Below, in pieces: positions 9,340-18,049 of a stretch of 20,689 bases of DNA (its first letter is position 1; each line of letters starts with the position of its first letter). The notes beneath the pieces were generated by a model. The model had not been told where the DNA came from. It saw nothing but the letters and a program-made list of their open reading frames with translations, and did not search any database. The position numbers and the translations under genes were made by a program. Origin of the DNA: Chara braunii (lineage: Eukaryota > Streptophyta > Charophyceae > Charales > Characeae); NCBI GenBank assembly GCA_003427395.1, contig BFEA01000299.1, positions 818,917 to 839,605 on the forward strand. The letters run 5' to 3'.

Positions 9340-10070
9340 CAAGGATGATCGTTGAAGTTCCGATTTTTCTCGGAGGACCTTGAAATTAGGCCGGAGGGAG
9401 TGAATGGATTCACACTGCAAATTTTCTCAGACCCTGCTCCAGGGTCCCCAATTATTGCAGTCCCCAAACCCTACCGGTAGCTGAATCTTAGGGTCTGTAG
9501 GTGTAGGCGTCGCAGGTCAGTGAGTACAGTACCTGTAGGAGCATGCCAGTCCCCGAAGTCCAAAATTTGCAGCAGACTACCAACGGAAGTTGGGAACTTT
9601 CCCAAAATAGCAACTTGGCAAGGCTGAGGCGGAAGGAGGCCAGTACCGATTGAAGCAGGCACACCCAGCCCACTTCAACTATATATTTTGGGCTACAGTG
9701 CCGGAGGACAGTCAGTTGTCATTTCGCAAATTTGTGGAAGCTGTTGGAGCTTGTGCGGACCAGCGACCTGGACGACGAAGTGCGCTGAAGGGAGGAAGAA
9801 GACCAGCGCCCTGGCTGCGACAGACCAGCATAGCCAGGAGAGGGGGAGATGAAGTGATTGGCGGCCATAGCCGCCCGTTGTTGTGAGGCACACCGCAGAG
9901 GCATTCAGGGTAGATCCAGGACATTGTAGAGGGAGGAACAGTAGCAGGGAGCATTGCATGATAAACAGTGCAGAGATGTGAGTGGAGAGATAGAGAGTAA
10001 GAGAGGGAGAGAAGAACCAGATCGGAGGGGGAGAAAGTCGGGTACTTACCAGAGTGTGTTGCAGCGGTTG
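9340..10070 (+). repeat. Plus-strand LTR with 3' stub of a lost element
   Basis: The bases before 9401 (TCTCGGAGGACCT, then TTAGGCCGGAGGGAG) match the end of element B's internal region in inverted orientation, including its polypurine tract. TGAATGGATTCAC at 9401 corresponds to the LTR start TGAAACGGTATTCACC of element B. A TATA-like CTATATATT lies at 9679-9687, and GGCGGCCATAGCCGCC at 9861 echoes a motif near the end of B's LTR. It is therefore a diverged 3' LTR whose element body has been deleted. The right edge is approximate. Confidence 0.55.
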
Positions 10071-10479
10071 AGACCGCCCAGTCCCAAACTTTTTTAATTG
10101 TGTATTATTTGTACTTTGAGTGGATTTTCGAATTGGCACTGTTCATGGCCATAGCCCAAGCTTGTGAGTTCTTTATCTGAATGCTCCCAATTTACATGTG
10201 GTATTTTGAGTTGGATCTTATGGGGATTGGACCCACAACAAATTTTCAAAGGGTCGCAGCTGACCATTGACCCAGACCTGCCACCAGTTCTTTTTTTCTG
10301 GGTGAATATTTCCCCCATGCGCTGCACCGTGGGGGTCCACTCCCACGCCACATGTGCACAATCTTCCGCATGCCGTGCGGTTGCATGTATGCTGCGGATG
10401 GAGCTCTCAGGTCCGGAATTCAAAACTGCATAACTGCAACAGACAGCAACTGAGATAACACAAAAACTAGGCAGATGTC
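10071..10479. other. No gene seen
   Basis: Open frames on both strands overlap and encode nothing recognisable. Some sequence on the left may belong to the preceding LTR. Confidence 0.4.
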
Positions 10480-10590
10480 AAGGGTTCATATCCAGCAAGC
10501 ATTGTGATGGAAAGAGTTCAGTGGCAAAACCATTCTGTCTGAGTCCCACTGGCTCAGGGTTCAAGTCCCCCCAGATCCAATCCTGGACAA
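10480..10590 (+). repeat. tRNA-like segment with two B boxes, possible SINE head
   Basis: AGGGTTCATATCC near 10482 and AGGGTTCAAGTCCC near 10556 both match the Pol III B-box pattern, the second perfectly. AGTGGCAAAACC, about 35 bases before the second, is an approximate A box. No cloverleaf could be closed by eye, so a functional tRNA is unlikely; a tRNA-derived retroposon fits better. Confidence 0.4.
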
Positions 10591-10827
10591 AGGAGAAACC
10601 CACAGTAGCTGGAGTAGCACGGTACGCATGGTTACACAACTTTACTGTTCAAAAATCCACAAACCCTGCTCTGCCTGACAGTGGCTATTTATTGTGCCTG
10701 AAAGACTCTATGGCCTAGTTGGAGGGCATGTCTGTTGATGGCGACTTGTTGTTTTTGGTTACGTGCTTGTAGGGCTATTTCTTAGAGATCATCCTCGTCT
10801 TCATATTTTCTACCCCACGCATTAAGG
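10591..10827. other. No gene seen; left flank of element B
   Basis: Unremarkable sequence ending ATTAAGG directly before the LTR edge at 10828. The target-site duplication cannot be tested because the other end of element B is outside the window. Confidence 0.5.
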
Positions 10828-11042
10828 TGCACTCAGACTCGCTCTCATTCACACTTCACATGCATGCAAACAGGTGCGCAGCAAACTGGCGACAAGTGCC
10901 CACTCAAACTCAGAGATATAGTAACCAAGAACACAACTCAGATACAAGTTCACTTCGAATGACTATGGCGGCACAGCGCCTGTACAACTCTCTGTTCGCA
11001 CACACAGGATCACCCTGGATACCCCACACACGATACTCTGTA

Positions 11043-11075
<33 letters not shown>

Positions 11076-11766
11076 GCTACACTCTACCTACAGCTATGGC
11101 GGCTATGGCCGCTGCTAACCTATCACTATGGCTAAGCTCCTTCTCGCCCACTTCGTCTTAGGGCTCACTGCAGACCACCTCTCACAAGTCGCTGTGGCAG
11201 CGCTTCCGCATGGCTTACGCAGGAATGAATGAATTGCTGGGCGCTGCCCTTTGATTTATACTTTTGTGGCTCGTTGGTCTGGCCCTTTCCCATGCCCGTA
11301 GTGCACACAGTCCCATGCGGTACTTACTTGACTGGACTAGGACTGACTGGGACTGGGACTGCTGACTCAGCACAGGTAGACTCCACCACTTGCCCACTTG
11401 CCTCAGCCTAAACGTGAGCAAGTTCGAAAGGCCACTACTAGGACCTTCTGGAAGGCCGTGGACCTGGCCTTTTGAAACTGTAGCAGCTACGACCTTGACC
11501 CTTCCGGACTGTAGAAGCTATGACCTTGACCTTTCGGAGGAGCTGCAGCTACGACTTCTAGACCCTGCTAACACTCCTATCCGACAGCTCTACAGATCGA
11601 ACCCCTATAACCTACAGACCTACGACGACCTACCAACTGTTACAAATACACAGGTCGCGGGTTCAACTCTCGGGTTCGACTCAGATAATGTACACAGGTA
11701 AGGTGATGACTAGGGATCGAGCCCTGGGATTTGCATCGGCTACTGCAACAGGTGAATACCGTTTCA
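10828..11766 (-). repeat. Element B 3' LTR (939 bp)
   Basis: On the minus strand it starts TGAAACGG at 11766 and ends GAGTGCA at 10828, so it has TG and CA ends. The last 180 or so bases recur at 20504-20689. A TATAAAT box (11254-11260 on the plus strand) is conserved in the LTR fragment at 5981 and marks the likely promoter. An (AC)13 microsatellite lies at 11050-11075. Between 11600 and 11740 several words resemble tRNA B boxes (GGGTTCAACTC, GGGTTCGACTC). Confidence 0.88.
11254..11260 (-). promoter_or_regulatory. Element B LTR TATA box
   Basis: It reads TATAAAT on the minus strand and is conserved in the diverged LTR fragment (5981-5987), with the AATTCATTCATTCCT block about 20-35 bases downstream where transcription would begin. 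Use as a promoter is inferred. Confidence 0.55.
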
Positions 11767-11780
11767 CTCCTGCCGGCCTA
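11767..11780 (-). promoter_or_regulatory. Element B polypurine tract region
   Basis: The minus strand reads TAGGCCGGCAGGAG directly before the LTR start at 11766. The purine run is interrupted. The same block precedes the related LTR at 9401, which supports its role as the plus-strand primer. Confidence 0.55.
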
Positions 11781-11804
11781 AATCCGAGGTCCTCCGAGAA
11801 TAAC

Positions 11805-12251
11805 TCAGTCCAAGGCAGGACCTTTTCCCTTCTTATCTCTCTCATAGGCTCGAACTATGTTGGGAGCTGTTTCTAGAAGTTATGTTCTGCTAAACCAGCG
11901 GTCGTCCTCTGGTTCTTTATAAGCAAACCAGACTTTATACTGCTTCTGCGGACAACCTCTACCTCCTGTTTTGAACACGTCTTCACCTACAATGCCGTCA
12001 ATGTCATACCTTCCGTCCATGTTTGGAGGAATCATAGATCTCCTAGATGGAAATTGTTGACTTGTGATACACGACAGCAACTTGGAGGCATGAAAGACAG
12101 GGTAGGTGTGGAGGTGTGCTGGGATCTCTACTGTGTAGGACAACCCATCCTCTCCGCCCTTAACTTCTAGAACTGGCCACAGTCCTCTATACGCGGGCAG
12201 TAACTTCTGCGAGATGTTTTCCTCAGGAGCAAACTCTTTAGACTTGACCTA
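11805..12251 (-). pseudogene. Element B integrase C-terminus with chromodomain (broken)
   Basis: This continues the frame of the integrase core after a TAG at 12249-12251, at a place where element A has Trp (VWVK), so a TGG to TAG change is likely. An SH3-like module follows, with the PVFHASKL motif shared with element A. The chromodomain then runs from DIDGIV through QYKVWFAYKEPEDDRWFSR. A TAA at 11880-11882 interrupts the last segment, and the frame then stays open to about 11807, with a tail (ETAPNIVRAY) that matches element A's ETAP-type ending. In chromoviruses the module is thought to read histone marks during integration. Confidence 0.82.
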
Positions 12252-12740
12252 GACTAAGTCGCCTACTTGGAACTGCGATGGGGGACGGTGCTTGTTGGCT
12301 TGCTCTATCATTCTATGCTGGGCCTTCCTGAGGTTCTCAACAACTGTAGCTAGCTCTCTCTCGTGCTGTATTGCAAACTCCCTAGTACCGGGCGGTAGCC
12401 TGTGAATCTGATCCCGGTTAAGCCCCTCAAACGGTCTACGTGGCCTAAAAGACTTGTGCAACTCGTTGGGAGTGCGACACGTGGATAAGTGCACGTTGTT
12501 ATTGTACGCACTGGCTACCTTGGGCAACATCTCGCCCCAATTGACTTGATCTGGTCTAATGTACATGCGCAGAACTTGCTGCAGGATCTTGTTCATTTGC
12601 TCACTCTGACCGTTAGTTTCTGGATGACGGCCAGACGACATTAACAACTTGGATCCATAGACCTTAATCAGTTCTTGCCAGTTTTGACTTGTAAAGCGGC
12701 CATCTCTATCGCTGACTATATGGGACTCCATGCTCACGAT
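12249..12740 (-). pseudogene. Element B integrase, second half of the catalytic core
   Basis: The frame opens near 12740 and carries IVSDRDGRFTS and GQSEQMN. Counting from the Met codon at 12737, D10 and E46 give the DX35E spacing, identical to element A. The remainder matches the usual tail of the core (YNNNVHLST, then NELHKSFRPR). It ends at FQVGDLV before the stop at 12249. The preceding integrase half reads in another frame; the change falls near 12716-12725 between HGVPYS and IVSDRD. Confidence 0.9.
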
Positions 12741-13300
12741 CCCAGAAATAAAAAAACTTATGAATAACTAACTCAGTACGTGCCTCTTCAGGCAAGGGAA
12801 CAAAGACAGCATACTTACTAAATCTGGCAACTATGAACATGACTTCGCTCTTGCCGTACCTACTCTTGACACCAGCGTCCATAAAGTCAATGGACACTGC
12901 ATCTCCGGCCTGATCAGGAATAGGCAGGGGTCTGAGAAGACCTAGAGGGGCACGCGTAGTAGTCTTGTTTCTCTGGCAGACTTTGCAACTGCGGACATAC
13001 TCTATGCAGTCAACTTTCATTCCTGGCCAAGTATACACGTGTATCAGATTGGCTAAAGTCTTTTGCCAACCGAAATGTCCCTCTGTGTCGTGGCATTCCC
13101 CTAGGATCAAACTACGGATCCCCTCGCTGTTAGGAATGCACAAACGGTCTACTACATTAGTCTTCTCAAATAACAACCCCTCTGTAGTGCGGTAATTTGG
13201 TTCGGTCTCTGTGGCCTCCTTAACTCTCTTGAGGAGGTCACTATAAGTAGGGCCATGTGCATACACCTGTCTAACTTTCTCCTGCAGGTCACTCCCTATG
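12706..13300 (-). pseudogene. Element B integrase, zinc finger and first half of the core
   Basis: The frame is open from about 13300 down to 12706. Counting from the Met codon at 13266, the zinc finger has H59, H64, C94 and C97 (HHCC type) and the core has D127 in SIDFMD, the first catalytic Asp. A PLPEEART segment matches MPETART of element A. The frame ends at VPYSQR, out of phase with the rest of the core. A further frame change between about 13285 and 13316 separates it from RNase H. Confidence 0.88.
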
Positions 13301-13313
13301 TCCAGATAGTGAA

Positions 13314-13667
13314 CTATAGCTCAAAGTAGTCTGATCTCCTACTTAGAGCATCCGCAACTACATTGTATTTGCCTTTGACAGGCTTGAGCTCAAAGTCGTA
13401 CTGGTCTATCTCAGCGGCCCACCTAGTCAACTTAGGTGTCATTTTGGCCTGTGTCTTCAACCATCTAAGCGTTTCATGGTCTGAATACACCTTGAAGTGC
13501 CTCCCAAGCAGGTAATGCTTCCAGTGCTCTAAGGCCTGCCTGAGAGCTTACAGTCCCCTCTCGTACGTCGAGGTAGCGACCTTCTTTGAGGGCATCCTCG
13601 CTGACATGAACTCTACGGGTATGTAGCCATTGCCGTCGTCCTGCTGTAACACGACGCCGATCCCATA
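13314..13667 (-). pseudogene. Element B RNase H (several stops)
   Basis: The domain continues the reverse transcriptase frame after a TAG at 13668-13670, at a site where element A has Gln in the same motif (DANQYGIG). It includes YGIGVVLQQDDGN, STYERGL, YSDHETLRWL and VVADALSRRSDYF, so the catalytic Glu and Asp residues are present. TAA at 13548-13550 replaces what is Tyr in element A (RYAL), and TAG at 13314-13316 ends the frame. The domain would degrade genomic RNA after minus-strand synthesis; this copy cannot be made as one chain. Confidence 0.85.
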
Positions 13668-14693
13668 CTAACTCGCGTCCGTGGTGACAACAAATGGCAA
13701 AGACGGATCTGCTACTTTGAGGACAGGGTACTCTATCAACGCGCGCTTTAACTTCTTTAGCGCAGACGTACAGTCTTTATCCCATTGCCAGCTTGCCTCT
13801 TTCTTGAGCAACTTGCAAAGGGGAGCGGCTATTGTCGAGAAGTTCCTCACGAACTTCCTGTAGTAGTTAGCCAAGCCTAAAAACGACCGCAACTCAGTTA
13901 ATGTGCGGGGCGTCGGGCAATCTCTGATCGCCGTTATCTTACTGTCCTCAGGCTTAATGCCATCTCCATCTAACACGTGGCCCAAGTACAAGACTTGTGT
14001 CTTGGCCCACTCGCACTTCTTCGCGTTGATCTTGAAGTTAGCCTCCCTCAGCTTCTCCAAGACCTGGCTGAAATGACCCTGGTGCTCTTGGAGGGTCCTA
14101 CTGAACACTAAAATGTCGTCTAGATACACTACGACGAATCTATCTAACCAAGGCCTAAACAAACCATTCATACATCGCTGGAATGTAGCAGGCACGTTGG
14201 TCAGTCCAAAGGGCACCACTATAAACTCGTAGTGCCCACACCTAGTCTGGAACGCAGTCTTGTATTGGTCATCAGGATGGACCTCTATCTGATGATACCC
14301 GGACTTCAAGTCGATCTTCGAAAAATATTTGCAACCCTGCACCCGATCTAAGAGATCGTCTATCCTGGGCAGCGGTTCAGCATTCCTAACTGTAATCGCA
14401 TTCAAACCCCCGTCTATACACATACGCAATTCTCCTTCCTTCTTGGGGACAAATACTACTGGTGCTCCAAAAGGAGACAAACTGGGCCTAATCCAACCTT
14501 TCTCAAGGAGCTCATCCAATTGCTTGCACAACTCTTCTAACTCCCTAGGGGACATCTTGTACACTGCTCCTTTAGGAGTTTTGCTGCTAGGCTCTATCTC
14601 TATCCTGTGTTGGATCGGCCGCGGCACTACTCCTGTTTGCGGCGCTGTCAAATCCTTGAACTCATCCAGCAACTTGGCAATGGTTGGATCCAT
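13668..14693 (-). pseudogene. Element B reverse transcriptase
   Basis: An ATG at 14693 opens 341 codons, the longest intact stretch in this element. The order is linker, KGWIRPSLSPFGAPVVFV, SKIDLKSGYHQ, VVPFGLTNVPATFQ, YLDD, then the LGHVLDGDGIKPED and RSFLGLANYYRKF motifs typical of Ty3/gypsy, and the first RNase H residues (VTTDAS). The conserved DYRGLN motif reads DGGLN, one residue short and without the Arg, probably damaging. The ATG is not a true start, because upstream pol sequence continues in another frame with a change near 14690. Confidence 0.92.
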
Positions 14694-14699
14694 GGGACT

Positions 14700-14975
14700 A
14701 TCTTCCTATCTTCCTTAGGCTCAGTGACAGGTCTAATGTAAGCTACAAAGACCTAATCCTCTAATTGCTCCTTTCTTACTAATCGCGCAAACGCGGGAGT
14801 ACTGAGACAACAATGTGCCAGCGAGTTATCTACTCCTGACACGTGGAACAGGCGAGCAGTCTTTATCTCGCCTGACGGACTAGGGAGCCTACACTCATGC
14901 TCTCTCAAATGAAGTGTGGCCCCTGCTGCCTCTCCCCAATCCATACCTAGGACTATATCAAAAGGAAGGTCATCT
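14700..14975 (-). pseudogene. Element B protease C-terminal part and linker
   Basis: The frame runs through DLPFDIVLGMDWGEAAGA, the second conserved protease region (element A has ILLGM at the equivalent place). A TAG at 14753-14755 follows LED; after it the frame reads VFVAYIRPV and stays open to about 14700. The protease start lies in another frame, with the change near 14970-14980. Confidence 0.75.
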
Positions 14976-15522
14976 CTTGTACGAGGAGAGTCAGGGAATG
15001 GAGAACTTTCTCCACCTTCCCATCTTTCTCTAGGTGGAAGTACGCCTGAACTCCCTCTACGTAGTCCTCAACATGCATAGTGCGGTTGTCTGCGAGGACA
15101 CTAACTATGGGGTCTTCCAACTTTTGGACTTTTAACCCTAACCTCAACTTCTTCAGTGCTCTACGGCTATTATAACTACGAGTAGCCCCCGAATCTATAA
15201 GGGCCCCTACTCTACTTCTAAAAACCTCTACATCAACTAACACTAGCTGCCCTTTATTATCTTTCTTCATTTTGGCCCAGGCTAGCATCCTCTCCTGTGA
15301 CTCTTCTACCACGCCTATGAGGGAAGCGCCTAGAGAGACACTAACACAAGCAGTCTTTGGATAACTAACTGAGCACGGGCCTGCAACCTCTGCCAAAGGC
15401 GCATGTGGCGTGGGAGTTTCCTGTACGTGTGCGATCGCTTCCGCACATGGCCTAGTAGTAGGGGTAGTTGCAGCCCCTACCGCCGGCTGCCTTTTGACTC
15501 TTGCACAGCCCATCGGGCCTGT
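14953..15522 (-). pseudogene. Element B pol N-terminus with protease active site
   Basis: The frame is open from 15522. Counting from the Met codon at 15513, an 80-residue linker precedes VDVEVFRSRVGALIDSGATRSY, with the protease triplet D107-S108-G109 intact, unlike element A. The rest follows the fold to VLHSLTLLVQE, after which the frame is lost near 14975. It overlaps the end of gag by 46 bases in the -1 frame. The protease would cleave Gag and Gag-Pol in the particle. Confidence 0.8.
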
Positions 15523-15880
15523 CTATACTTTGGACAATATTTAATAATATGGGCAGGGTCACCACAGTAAATGCACTGCCCCTGCTCCATACGTTGTTGC
15601 CACACTCTTTGGTCCAGACCCAGATCTTCCCAAGACCGGCCTTGTGGCCAACCCAGGTGCCAACCTCCTCTCCTCTGAGGTGATCCTCCACCTCGTCGCT
15701 GTGGGGACCGACTGGGACCTTGACGATTTGACGGGGGACCTTGACCCCTACCTCCCTCTTGGCGGTTCCTTTGGCCGCCAACCCCCTGCGCGCCCGGTCC
15801 TCGACCTCCCGTGGCCTGGCCCCTTTGGCCCTGGCCTTCTCCTCTACTTTGCAGCCTCTCTCCAGCTGCGACAGCAGCAT
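15477..15880 (-). pseudogene. Element B gag C-terminus with zinc knuckle
   Basis: A basic Arg/Lys/Glu-rich linker in one frame (from about 15880) is followed, after a frame change near 15580-15600, by a perfect CX2CX4HX4C zinc knuckle at 15534-15575 (CIYCGDPAHIIKYC). This frame ends at TAG 15477-15479. The knuckle would bind genomic RNA. The linker in this stretch is low in complexity, so the position of the frame change is approximate. Confidence 0.8.
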
Positions 15881-16729
15881 AGGTCCTCCCCTGGCCTACA
15901 CTACTGTCCTCCTCCTCGAGCCCCCACTCAATATGGCTATAGGGGATTTTGTCCGTACCACCCTCATTTAAGTAAGGATCAAATGATCATTGGCCCTGAC
16001 TTGGCCAGAGATGGTACGACCCTTCCACTTTTTACCCTTATCTAAGTCCTTATGCCAGAAAGTGGAGACTGGCATGGACTTCGCCTCGAACAAGACCACT
16101 TCCCTACTCAATGCATTATACGTGATGTTGGCTTGTTGGGTCTTGTCAAAGAAATGCCCTCGCAAGGGCTCCGGCATGGCACGATAGAACAACTGGACCA
16201 ACTGTGTCTCAGTGACCCTGTGGTCTCGGACGACTACTTAGTCGTTCATGACAACTTTGAGTGTTCGCGCACTCCTCCACTGTCACGAGTGGATGGTTTG
16301 GAGCTTGTCGGAGGCCTTGACGCCCCTTGTGACGTCAGCAAACCTCTCACGCAGGAGTTTGAGGAAGGTGGAAAGAGGGGTGAGCCTAGAATACGCAACC
16401 ATATTGTTCTCACAATCGGCTGCGCGCGCAAGGGACCTGGCAAAGTTGGCCGCTTCGTCCTTCAATGCATGGAAGGCTACGAGGACTTGCTCCTCTGGGG
16501 AATTATGCTACAAATAGACATAGGTATTAATACTAGCTTCCCAATTGTCGAACTATCGTCCTTCTTCCCACTATAAGAATCAGGGAATTTGAGCTTTACA
16601 GGCTCTTTGCTGGGACGCGCCTCAACTTCGGCCACTACTTTGGCGCTTTCAATGGCGTTGGCACATAACTTCTCTGTGCCTTTCTTCAATCTCTTTACCT
16701 CAGTCCCGACGTGGGTTACCACGTCGCGT
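15881..16729 (-). pseudogene. Element B gag, capsid part (broken, second exon-like half after the insertion)
   Basis: From 16729 the frame runs THVGTEVKRL, then PVKLKFPDSYSGKKDD, then slips near 16560-16570 into the frame carrying NWEASINTYVYL, a TAG at 16508-16510, and the helical capsid core (EEQVLVAFHALKDEA, FLKLLRERFADVTRG, QLVQLFYRAMPEPLRGHF). Stops at 16283-16285 (TGA), about 16236 (TAA) and 15968-15970 (TAA) interrupt it. The core aligns with element A's capsid (LMTTVESIIVVPG region). It is the direct continuation of the gag part at 18381-19215, separated from it by the nested insertion. Confidence 0.85.
16726..16729. repeat. Target-site duplication of insertion C, left copy (GCGT)
   Basis: It pairs with GTGT at 18381-18384. 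The single difference is a C to T change at a CpG. Using this border restores the gag frame exactly. Confidence 0.7.
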
Positions 16730-16740
16730 TGTCGGCGCGG

Positions 16741-17471
16741 ACACCCTTACAAGGGTATCCGCCCTGGTTTTTTGCAAGTGACAGAAAATAAGTTTAGTCT
16801 GAAGTTTGGGCACACTGCTCGAGTCACGGTAACGCCGGTCATTTACGTTATGACTGAGGACTGACTAAAGTAGAGAGTGAGTGGGCGCAGGCTTAAGGCG
16901 CGCGTGATTTTCTGTTCCTTTTGATGATGGTGAAGACTGGCGTCGGTCGCCGGCCGTATTTTTATCCGTCTAGATTAAAGTAGGACCCGCCTCGTGGTGG
17001 ATACAGGTGTCTAAAGACCTATGCGTATGCGTGGGAGGGCACGCATGGCCGCCGTGGCATAGTTGGAGTAAGCCGGCGAGGGTGTTCAACAGATGTAGGC
17101 TCGATTGTAGGCAAAAACGAGGCCCATACCGCCTTCTTGGCCCTGAGCGCAGGGCTGCACCACTTTATATGGGAGGCTGCGCAGGCTGGTCTCAGGCTTG
17201 GGCTTAGCCCTCTTGGTTACGACATTGGACTCAGGATACGGAGGTGCGGGGATCGAGGCCAGCGGGGCGACAACGCGGGAGCGATGGAGCAGCGAAGGGC
17301 TGAGGGGTTGAGGGTCCCGCAGGACTATCCTCCTTGGTTTTGTTGGGGGAGCCCGATTGCAGGGCCATTTTGCAAAACCAGAGGACTGTTGGAAAGTCCT
17401 GCCCCCTCTGTTCCGTTAGTTCCCCACCTAAAATTGAAGCTCTTCCGAATCTTTTCTCAAGTATTGACACC
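16741..17471. other. Body of insertion C without recognised genes
   Basis: GC-rich sequence with frequent CG dinucleotides and no convincing frame. The stretch 16747-16800 (CCCTTACAAGGGTATCCG, later GACAGAAAATAAG) faintly resembles the first half of U6, but not strongly enough to annotate. Confidence 0.4.
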
Positions 17472-17579
17472 TCGTTTTAAATTTTGCCCCTTTCCGGGGC
17501 CGGTGCTAACCCTGAGAATAAGCAGCGGTTTTAAGGGTTGGCTCTGAGGGAATACCGGTGGGGCGTTGCCCAGGAGGGA

Positions 17580-17670
17580 GTCCTTCGGGGCGTTCCGTAA
17601 TCTTGGGACGAGGCGGAGAAGATTTGCCTGGCCACGGTGCAAGGATGATGTGCAAAGATCCGAGAGTGAA
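17580..17670 (+). pseudogene. U6 snRNA-like unit 1 (diverged)
   Basis: The unit follows plant U6 along its whole length: GTCCTTCGGGG at the 5' stem, then TCTTGGGACGA, GGAGAAGATTTGCCTGGCC at the place of the ACAGAGA box and AGC triad, GTGCAAGGATGATGTGC at the internal stem-loop, and GATCCGAGA near the 3' end. Spacing is close to that of U6. The ACAGAGA box reads GGCGGAGA, so it could not work as U6. There is no T-run terminator. Confidence 0.75.
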
Positions 17671-17765
17671 CCCGGACGGGGACTAGGCGTGGCGCGTGCG
17701 CACGTGGAAGATAAAAGGGGTGGGGTGGCCTTTCGCGCCATTGCGGGGCGTTTTCCTCTGGTTGG

Positions 17766-17852
17766 GTCCTTCAGGATATCCGTTAAAATTGGGACGATAC
17801 AGAGAATTAGCATGGCCCTACGCAAGGATGACAGGCATAAATCGGGGAAGGG
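17766..17852 (+). ncRNA. U6 snRNA-like unit 2 (best preserved; probable pseudogene)
   Basis: GTCCTTCAGGATATCCG forms the 5' part, TTAAAATTGGGACGATACAGAGA carries the intact ACAGAGA box (17799-17805), TTAGCATGGCCC includes the AGC triad, and CGCAAGGATGACAGGCATAAATC matches the internal stem-loop and 3' region. Against U6 as I know it, it lacks two bases between ACAGAGA and TTAGC, one C of the GGCCCC run, and one or two bases in the 5' stem. A G9 run follows instead of a Pol III terminator. A TATA-like GATAAAAGG lies about 55 bases upstream, farther than in plant U6 genes, and I saw no upstream sequence element. Homology is near certain; function as U6 is unlikely. Confidence 0.85.
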
Positions 17853-17959
17853 GGGGGGCGCGCCTACTCGAATCCGGCGTCGAAAGGGGGGCCAGATTCG
17901 CGCGCCACATTTCCCAGGCGGGGTAGTACTGGGAATCGCCTGAAGCTCGATAGGCCGGA

Positions 17960-18049
17960 GTCCTTCGGGGTATCCGGTAGTTCTCGGAGTGACGTGGAGG
18001 AGGTCTACACGGTCCTTGCGCAAGGGCGGAAGGTATAAAACAGAGGAGG
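17960..18049 (+). pseudogene. U6 snRNA-like unit 3 (diverged), ending in the TATA box
   Basis: GTCCTTCGGGGTATCCGG opens the unit, 194 bases after unit 2. GGAGGAGGTCTACACGGTCC stands for the AGAGAAGATTAGCATGGCCC region, TTGCGCAAGG for the internal stem-loop, and GGTATAAAACAGAGG for the GCATAAATCGAGA end. The ACAGAGA box is lost. The TATAAAA at 18034-18040 occupies the place of CATAAAT in U6, so the presumed LTR promoter seems built from U6-derived sequence. Confidence 0.7.
18034..18040 (+). promoter_or_regulatory. TATA box of insertion C
   Basis: TATAAAA sits about 340 bases before the right end, a usual place for the promoter in an LTR, and lies inside the third U6-like unit. Transcription would start near 18065. 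Promoter use is inferred. Confidence 0.5.

Noticed and set aside
8949-10139. Several 60-150 codon frames on both strands
   Set aside because: They overlap each other, have no domain, and part of the region is explained as an LTR.
15477-15522. AAAAGGC as a slippery site in element B
   Set aside because: It does not fit X XXY YYZ in the gag frame.
14329-16864. Plus-strand frames opposite element B gag and pol
   Set aside because: They are antisense shadows of the recognisable minus-strand protease, reverse transcriptase and gag sequence.
17457-18023. A 188-codon minus-strand frame and a 125-codon plus-strand frame across the U6-like units
   Set aside because: They run through RNA-like repeats in a GC-rich region where stops are rare, and neither has a recognisable domain.
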